Origin: SIG714 sp964638675
Lineage (GTDB): Bacteria > Bacillota > Clostridia > Oscillospirales > CAG-272
Assembly (NCBI GenBank): GCA_964638675.1
Contig: CAZXAU010000012.1
Span: 4,289-68,288, forward strand
DNA: 64,000 bases
Direction of reading: 5' to 3'
Made by a program: the position numbers and the translations under genes. The notes under the pieces were generated by a model that did not search any database, was not told where the DNA came from, and was given only the letters and a program-made list of their open reading frames with translations. Below, piece by piece: positions 59,290-64,000 of the stretch (position 1 is the stretch's first letter; every line of letters begins with the position of its first letter).

Positions 59290-62200
59290 ATGAAGAAAAC
59301 CGTTTCTTTCGTGTTGGCTTTATTGCTTATTCTTCCTTGTTTCTCGGTATTTCCTTTTCTTGCCGTTAGTGCAGAAGAAAAAGTACAGCCATCGGTATAT
59401 CTTAGCGATATGACCCCCGCAAGCTATACTGTTGGAGAATCAACACTTTGCAATGACTCAAACCTCGAAGGTGTAACAATGAGCCTTAATAATGCAGGAA
59501 ATCGCATAACCTTCAGCAAGGGTGTATGCGTACATGCGATTGCTGAGGTGAACTATGACATTTCCGATCTCGAAGCTATCGGCTTTTCGGCAATTGTCGG
59601 AATGGATGACGGTACATACGGATACAAATCGTATGCCGGAGCAGATTTCGCAGTATACGCTGACGGAACTCTGCTTGTCCAGAGCCCTACACTTAAACTC
59701 GAGAGTGCGGCATATGTAATCAATGTCGACATTCCAAAGGGAACAAAAACCCTCACCATTAAAAACGGACACGGTAATGACGGCTCGACATGGTCGGAAC
59801 ACTGTGTGTGGGGAGATGCTAAGATTCTTACAGACCCGAGCGTTGAAGGCGAAATAAATACTCTTACGGTATCTGCACCGAGCGTACTTCTGGGAATCGG
59901 CGACAGTTCACAGATAACGTCAAAGGTCGTTTCGGTCAACGGAGTCATTGTCGATAATTCCAAGATTCAATGGGAATATACATCATCTGACAGCAGTGTT
60001 GCAACCGTTTCAAAAGACGGCGTTGTCAGCGCTGTGAGCGGCGGAAGTGCGGTTATTACTGTAAAGGCTACAAAGTCGGGTAAGACACTTACACAAAGCC
60101 TGAAATTTGAGTGCATTTCGGAGAATTCCGAATCCGCCTTTCTTTTGGTTTCTCCCGACGGAACACTTCAGATTCTTTTCAAGAACACAAACAGCGGATT
60201 GACATATTCGGTATACAAGAATTCAACAGTTGTTGTCGAGGAATCGACTGTAGGACACAAGACAACAACGGTAGATTTCACAAAAGGATTGACCTTTACA
60301 GGCAAATCAAGCCTTGAATATGTAAACGATACATACAAGAACTATTCGGGTGACAGAGATTACGGACATGATGAATACAACACTCAGAGCTTTAAATTCT
60401 CTGTCGGTGAATATTATTATACAGTAACACTTCGTGCATATCAGGACGGATACGCACTTCGCTCGTCGATCTCAAGAGTTGACGGACAAAACGGTGGGCT
60501 TACGGTTACAGACGATAAAACTTCGGTCAGATTCCCGAGCGGAACATACCTTTGGGGTTCTCAGCTTGAAGACCGTGAGCTTCTCAGAGGAAACTCATAT
60601 GAAACCGGCTTCCCGAAAATTTCGATAAGCTCGGCGCAGGGAAAGAATATATTGAAGGCCCCTATTGCCGAAGTTGCAGACGGACTGTTCGTTCTTATAA
60701 GCGAGGCTGATATTTATAGCTATCATTACATCGGTTCGATTTTCAGAGGAATCGGCAACAACACACTTGAATATGCTCCCGGTCCTCAAAAAACAACCAG
60801 CAATGAATTTACAAGTGCAATGCTTGATGCACTTTCTCAGAGCGAACTTAATGAGCGTATTGCGGCACTCGATGTTGTCGATATCACGCTTTCTCCCGAG
60901 TTTTTCTTCCCGTGGAGATACGGTGTTGTAGGAGATGCTGCAACGATCGTTGAGAGCGATCTTACAGACAATCTTAACCCGAGAACAGATGAGGATTTCT
61001 CTTGGGTAGAACCCGGATTCACTACATGGATGTGGCTTTCCGAAGGATTCGGCGGACAGCGAGATGAAAAAACTATCAGAGAGTATGTCGATCTTGCCGC
61101 AAGTCTCGGCTGGAAATATCTTATACTCGATGAAGGATGGCAGCCCAATGCCCGTAACAGTGCAGACAAGGTTTATGACGGATATTTCGATTATTTCCCG
61201 GAGCTTGTCAAGTATGCCGAGAGTAAGGGCGTAGGATTTATAGCCTGGGTAAAGCTTTGCGATCTCGATACTCCCGAAGAGAGAGAAGTCCTCAGAGAAT
61301 GGGCTGATATCGGAATCAAGGGAATCAAATTTGACTTTGTTGAATCCGAATCGGTTCAGGTCCTTCAGGATGTAAAGGCTATTTATGATGTATGTGCCGA
61401 TGAGCACCTGCTTGTAAATGAGCACGGTGGAAATGTTCCTACGGGTGAGCGTTCGACATGGCCGAATGTCATCAACAGAGAATCTGTCAAAGGTCAGGAA
61501 TACGGTGCACTCTACTGCTCCGATTCAACCGTATGGACATTCACAAGATCGGCAATCGGACCTACAGATATAACTCCTAAGATCGAAGCATCTGGTTCTT
61601 GCACTGCTGCTCATCAGCTTGCACTTCTCACAGTCGTAGAATCGGGTATGCCCTGTATTGCAAGTGATACACTTGTATACGAAAACTGCAACTTCAAATC
61701 GCTTCTCAAGAAGCTTCCCGTAGCATGGGATGAACTCAGATTCATTGACGGATATCCCGGAGATAAGACGATACTTGCAAGACGTAAAGGAAGCGAGTGG
61801 TATGTCGGCGGTATAACATACAATAAGGCGACTGTAACCCTCGGATTTGATTTTCTTGATGAGGGAACAGAGTATTATGCAGTAATTTACAAGGACGGAG
61901 CATCAAGAAATGATGTTTCAGTTGCATCAACATATGTGACAAAGGAATCTACGATAGATATATCAATGCTTGACGGCGGCGGGTTTACCGTATGCCTGAT
62001 GAGAGCGAGCGATGTCGTAGTTCCGAGCGATATAGTTTTTTCAAGCGATGTTATAGATATTCAGGTTGGAAAGAGTGAAACTGTTAAATATACTCTTGTT
62101 CCGGCAGACTCGAACGAATTCGAGGTCGTATATTCATCGTCCGATCCTGCAGTGGCAACCGTTTCGAGTAACGGAGTCATCACAGGTAATGCAATGGGCG

Positions 62201-64000
62201 TTGCTAAAATTACAGTATCAATTCCCGAGATCGGACTGAGCAAGGAAGTTATCGTCAGGGTATATTACGGTTCAACTCTCGATCTCAATCCTGCATGGAC
62301 GATCGTAAATCAGGACAGTTCAAATCCTGTTACCTTTCTCAAAGACGATTATAACTCGGTTATGATGCCTATTCTTATAGGTAATACAAACCTTGATGTC
62401 AAGGATATGCTTCTTACGCAGCGTCCCGGAAGTGATTATACAATTACTCTCAAGGTCGGCGGCGGACTCGATTCCGACTATGAATCGATAGGTATCATTG
62501 TATACGCTGAGAGCGGAAATATGGTACACCTGTCAAGAAGATATCACTCTTATCTCGGCAAAAACATATTCTGTCTGTCAACTCACAATACAACTACATA
62601 TATCGAATATACATCACCCGATACCAACAAAAATGCAGATGTATATCTGAAGCTCGTTGTGAGCGGAAATAAATATACCGGCTACTCCAGCTATGACGGT
62701 CAGACATGGTCGATGGTGGGAACTCAGTCTCTCGAGGCTTCAAGACTTTCATCATCATCCATGACAAGGGTCGGCGTCGGAGCAATGTCGGGGTCAAACA
62801 ATGTAAGCACAAAAGTTATAAAAGCTTCTGAATTCACACTGAACGGTCAGCTTATTCCTTTCCTTAAAGATCCTTATATTTCGATCAGCGAAGGCAATAC
62901 ACAGCAGTTTGTTGCAGAAGATATTCTTGCCGGTAAGGAATTCTCAGATCTTGTTTACACGGTCGGCAATTCAAAAATAGCAAGAGTCGATGCCAACGGA
63001 ATGATCACGGGTCTGAAGCCGGGCATCACAACACTCAGAGCGACAGATCCTTCGAGCGGTGATTACATCGAGATCGAGCTTCGTGTTGTCAAGAAAGCAA
63101 TCGTATGGGAAACAGTAAATCCAGATGGCAGCAAACCGATAGTTGTGGTCAACAGTGACACAGTACAGATTCCTATACTTCAGGGAAGTGAAACGGCAGG
63201 AACTATCAAGAATATTATGCTAACAAAGATTGGCAGAGAAGACTTTGAACTTGTTGTCAAGGTCAGCGGCGGACTTACAAACAACTTTGAATCTGCAGGA
63301 ATCGTAGTTTATGTTGACAGTGATAACTTTGTTTCGCTTGAACGCCGTTCGCACTCATATTTCGGAGGAAATGTTTTCTGTGTAACAACAAGAAACAATT
63401 CGACAATGTCCGAGCCGTATGTACGTGAAACCAATCCGAATGCCGATGCATACCTGAAACTCGTCAGAAAGGGTGATACCTTTACAGCATTCTACAGCTA
63501 TGATGGAGTCAGATATACTCAATTTGCCGGAGAGATAACTAATACAAATGTCGGTCAGATGAGAGATGTAAAGGTAGGTCTTATCACACGTTCTGGCGTA
63601 TACGAATCTACAAAGACAGCAACATTTGAAAACTTCACGATCAACGGTCAGAAAGCCCACTTTACATCGGTAGAGCTTTACGATCAGATCATACTTCCCG
63701 AGGATATTACAATTAAAATCGGCGATACACTCACTCTTCCCGAAATGCTTTATATCTACAGCACTCTCGGAAACAAGAAGTATGCGGCAGCTGAATGGGA
63801 TATTTCAAATATCGATCTTACAGTTCCCGGCACTTATACAGTAACAGTTAAGTGCGGCGATATCACAGACAGTATCAAGGTCACTGTTGAAAAAGATTCG
63901 GATGTAAATAACGGACTTGTTACTGAAAACGGAGTACTTTATTACTATGTGAACGGCGAAAAGCAAACCGGGTGGTTTACACTTGACGGAGTTAGATATT
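59290..64000 (+). CDS. secreted multidomain GH97 glycosidase (partial, cut by window end)
   Basis: At least 1570 residues are present with no stop. A Sec signal peptide ends near AVSA (residue 28). Then come NPCBM-like carbohydrate-binding (about 37-165), a BIG2 Ig repeat (190-275), the GH97 N-terminal sandwich (275-560) and the catalytic barrel (575-830) with WKYLILDEGWQ and GIKFDFVESES. The Asp in IKFDF aligns with the retaining GH97 nucleophile, and NEHGGNVPTGERSTWPN matches the downstream acid region. After it are BIG2, two DUF1349/LamG-like modules (1000-1190, 1275-1457), Ig repeats and the start of a cell-wall-binding repeat (GVLYYYVNGEKQTGWF). A retaining alpha-galactosidase role is plausible. 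Confidence 0.9.
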   Translation, partial: MKKTVSFVLALLLILPCFSVFPFLAVSAEEKVQPSVYLSDMTPASYTVGESTLCNDSNLEGVTMSLNNAGNRITFSKGVCVHAIAEVNYDISDLEAIGFSAIVGMDDGTYGYKSYAGADFAVYADGTLLVQSPTLKLESAAYVINVDIPKGTKTLTIKNGHGNDGSTWSEHCVWGDAKILTDPSVEGEINTLTVSAPSVLLGIGDSSQITSKVVSVNGVIVDNSKIQWEYTSSDSSVATVSKDGVVSAVSGGSAVITVKATKSGKTLTQSLKFECISENSESAFLLVSPDGTLQILFKNTNSGLTYSVYKNSTVVVEESTVGHKTTTVDFTKGLTFTGKSSLEYVNDTYKNYSGDRDYGHDEYNTQSFKFSVGEYYYTVTLRAYQDGYALRSSISRVDGQNGGLTVTDDKTSVRFPSGTYLWGSQLEDRELLRGNSYETGFPKISISSAQGKNILKAPIAEVADGLFVLISEADIYSYHYIGSIFRGIGNNTLEYAPGPQKTTSNEFTSAMLDALSQSELNERIAALDVVDITLSPEFFFPWRYGVVGDAATIVESDLTDNLNPRTDEDFSWVEPGFTTWMWLSEGFGGQRDEKTIREYVDLAASLGWKYLILDEGWQPNARNSADKVYDGYFDYFPELVKYAESKGVGFIAWVKLCDLDTPEEREVLREWADIGIKGIKFDFVESESVQVLQDVKAIYDVCADEHLLVNEHGGNVPTGERSTWPNVINRESVKGQEYGALYCSDSTVWTFTRSAIGPTDITPKIEASGSCTAAHQLALLTVVESGMPCIASDTLVYENCNFKSLLKKLPVAWDELRFIDGYPGDKTILARRKGSEWYVGGITYNKATVTLGFDFLDEGTEYYAVIYKDGASRNDVSVASTYVTKESTIDISMLDGGGFTVCLMRASDVVVPSDIVFSSDVIDIQVGKSETVKYTLVPADSNEFEVVYSSSDPAVATVSSNGVITGNAMGVAKITVSIPEIGLSKEVIVRVYYGSTLDLNPAWTIVNQDSSNPVTFLKDDYNSVMMPILIGNTNLDVKDMLLTQRPGSDYTITLKVGGGLDSDYESIGIIVYAESGNMVHLSRRYHSYLGKNIFCLSTHNTTTYIEYTSPDTNKNADVYLKLVVSGNKYTGYSSYDGQTWSMVGTQSLEASRLSSSSMTRVGVGAMSGSNNVSTKVIKASEFTLNGQLIPFLKDPYISISEGNTQQFVAEDILAGKEFSDLVYTVGNSKIARVDANGMITGLKPGITTLRATDPSSGDYIEIELRVVKKAIVWETVNPDGSKPIVVVNSDTVQIPILQGSETAGTIKNIMLTKIGREDFELVVKVSGGLTNNFESAGIVVYVDSDNFVSLERRSHSYFGGNVFCVTTRNNSTMSEPYVRETNPNADAYLKLVRKGDTFTAFYSYDGVRYTQFAGEITNTNVGQMRDVKVGLITRSGVYESTKTATFENFTINGQKAHFTSVELYDQIILPEDITIKIGDTLTLPEMLYIYSTLGNKKYAAAEWDISNIDLTVPGTYTVTVKCGDITDSIKVTVEKDSDVNNGLVTENGVLYYYVNGEKQTGWFTLDGVRY

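Noticed and set aside
60595..61425. 276-aa open frame on the minus strand
   Set aside because: Antisense to the GH97 catalytic domain, whose sense translation is clearly real.
1..64000. CRISPR array
   Set aside because: No set of regularly spaced direct repeats of suitable length was seen.

Overview
The window looks like chromosome of a low-GC, spore-forming Clostridia bacterium, probably a gut Oscillospirales/Ruminococcaceae member. Supporting signs are dipicolinate synthase and germination protease genes, Gram-positive sortase-assembled pili, strong AGGAGG-type ribosome sites, TTGACA-N17-TATAAT promoters, a DUF4364 protein, and a DnaD/DnaI-type helicase-loading pair. The species is an inference.

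Layout. 1-1463: end of a methyltransferase and an EamA exporter. 1903-11384: one transcription unit for a sortase-assembled pilus: coiled-coil protein, signal peptidase, a large fibro-slime LPQTG protein, a backbone pilin, a class C sortase, a minor pilin with a PPVTG signal, and a sortase homologue that has lost its catalytic His and Cys. It has a consensus promoter and a strong terminator. 11622-12236: decayed XRE/TPR regulator. 12266-14422: vitamin B6 locus (pyridoxamine kinase, ECF S component, radical SAM protein) with a 27-residue remnant of a PdxR/MocR regulator. 14660-20032: D-lactate-type dehydrogenase, phosphopantetheinyl transferase, tRNA-Arg(CCG), dpaA-dpaB, an S24/S26 peptidase and gpr. 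20288-24345: oligopeptide-binding lipoprotein, DUF4364, a small sigma factor, a tRNA-like cloverleaf ahead of a zinc-ribbon gene, and a structured candidate RNA after it. 24602-30508: short capsule cluster (two epimerase-fold proteins including CapF, WbuB-like and GT2 glycosyltransferases, Wzy-like polymerase). 30729-36143: housekeeping genes dnaB-tilS-hpt-ftsH.

36283-56569: a phage-derived block. Its minus-strand operon holds a Cro-like regulator, a small membrane peptide, a sigma-like activator, TerS, TerL, portal, scaffold, major capsid protein, a head-tail adaptor, a 1809-residue adaptor/Ig/LamG/CotH/LRR fusion, a P22-gp10-like propeller and four unknown membrane or coiled-coil proteins. 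A divergent XRE repressor and ImmA/IrrE protease complete the switch. I see no integrase, recognisable endolysin or phage replication gene. The control layout resembles the defective Bacillus prophage PBSX, but the virion genes look podovirus-like. The block sits between ftsH and dnaD-dnaI and contains a 158-base, heavily base-paired non-coding island (37201-37358). This is my main candidate for an undescribed system: a domesticated or transfer-agent-like particle, or a phage with unrecognised lysis genes.

56974-58970: DnaD and DnaI-like loader, preceded by five DnaA-box-like sites in two 12-bp-spaced pairs. 59290-end: a secreted multidomain GH97 glycosidase, cut by the window edge just as cell-wall-binding repeats begin.
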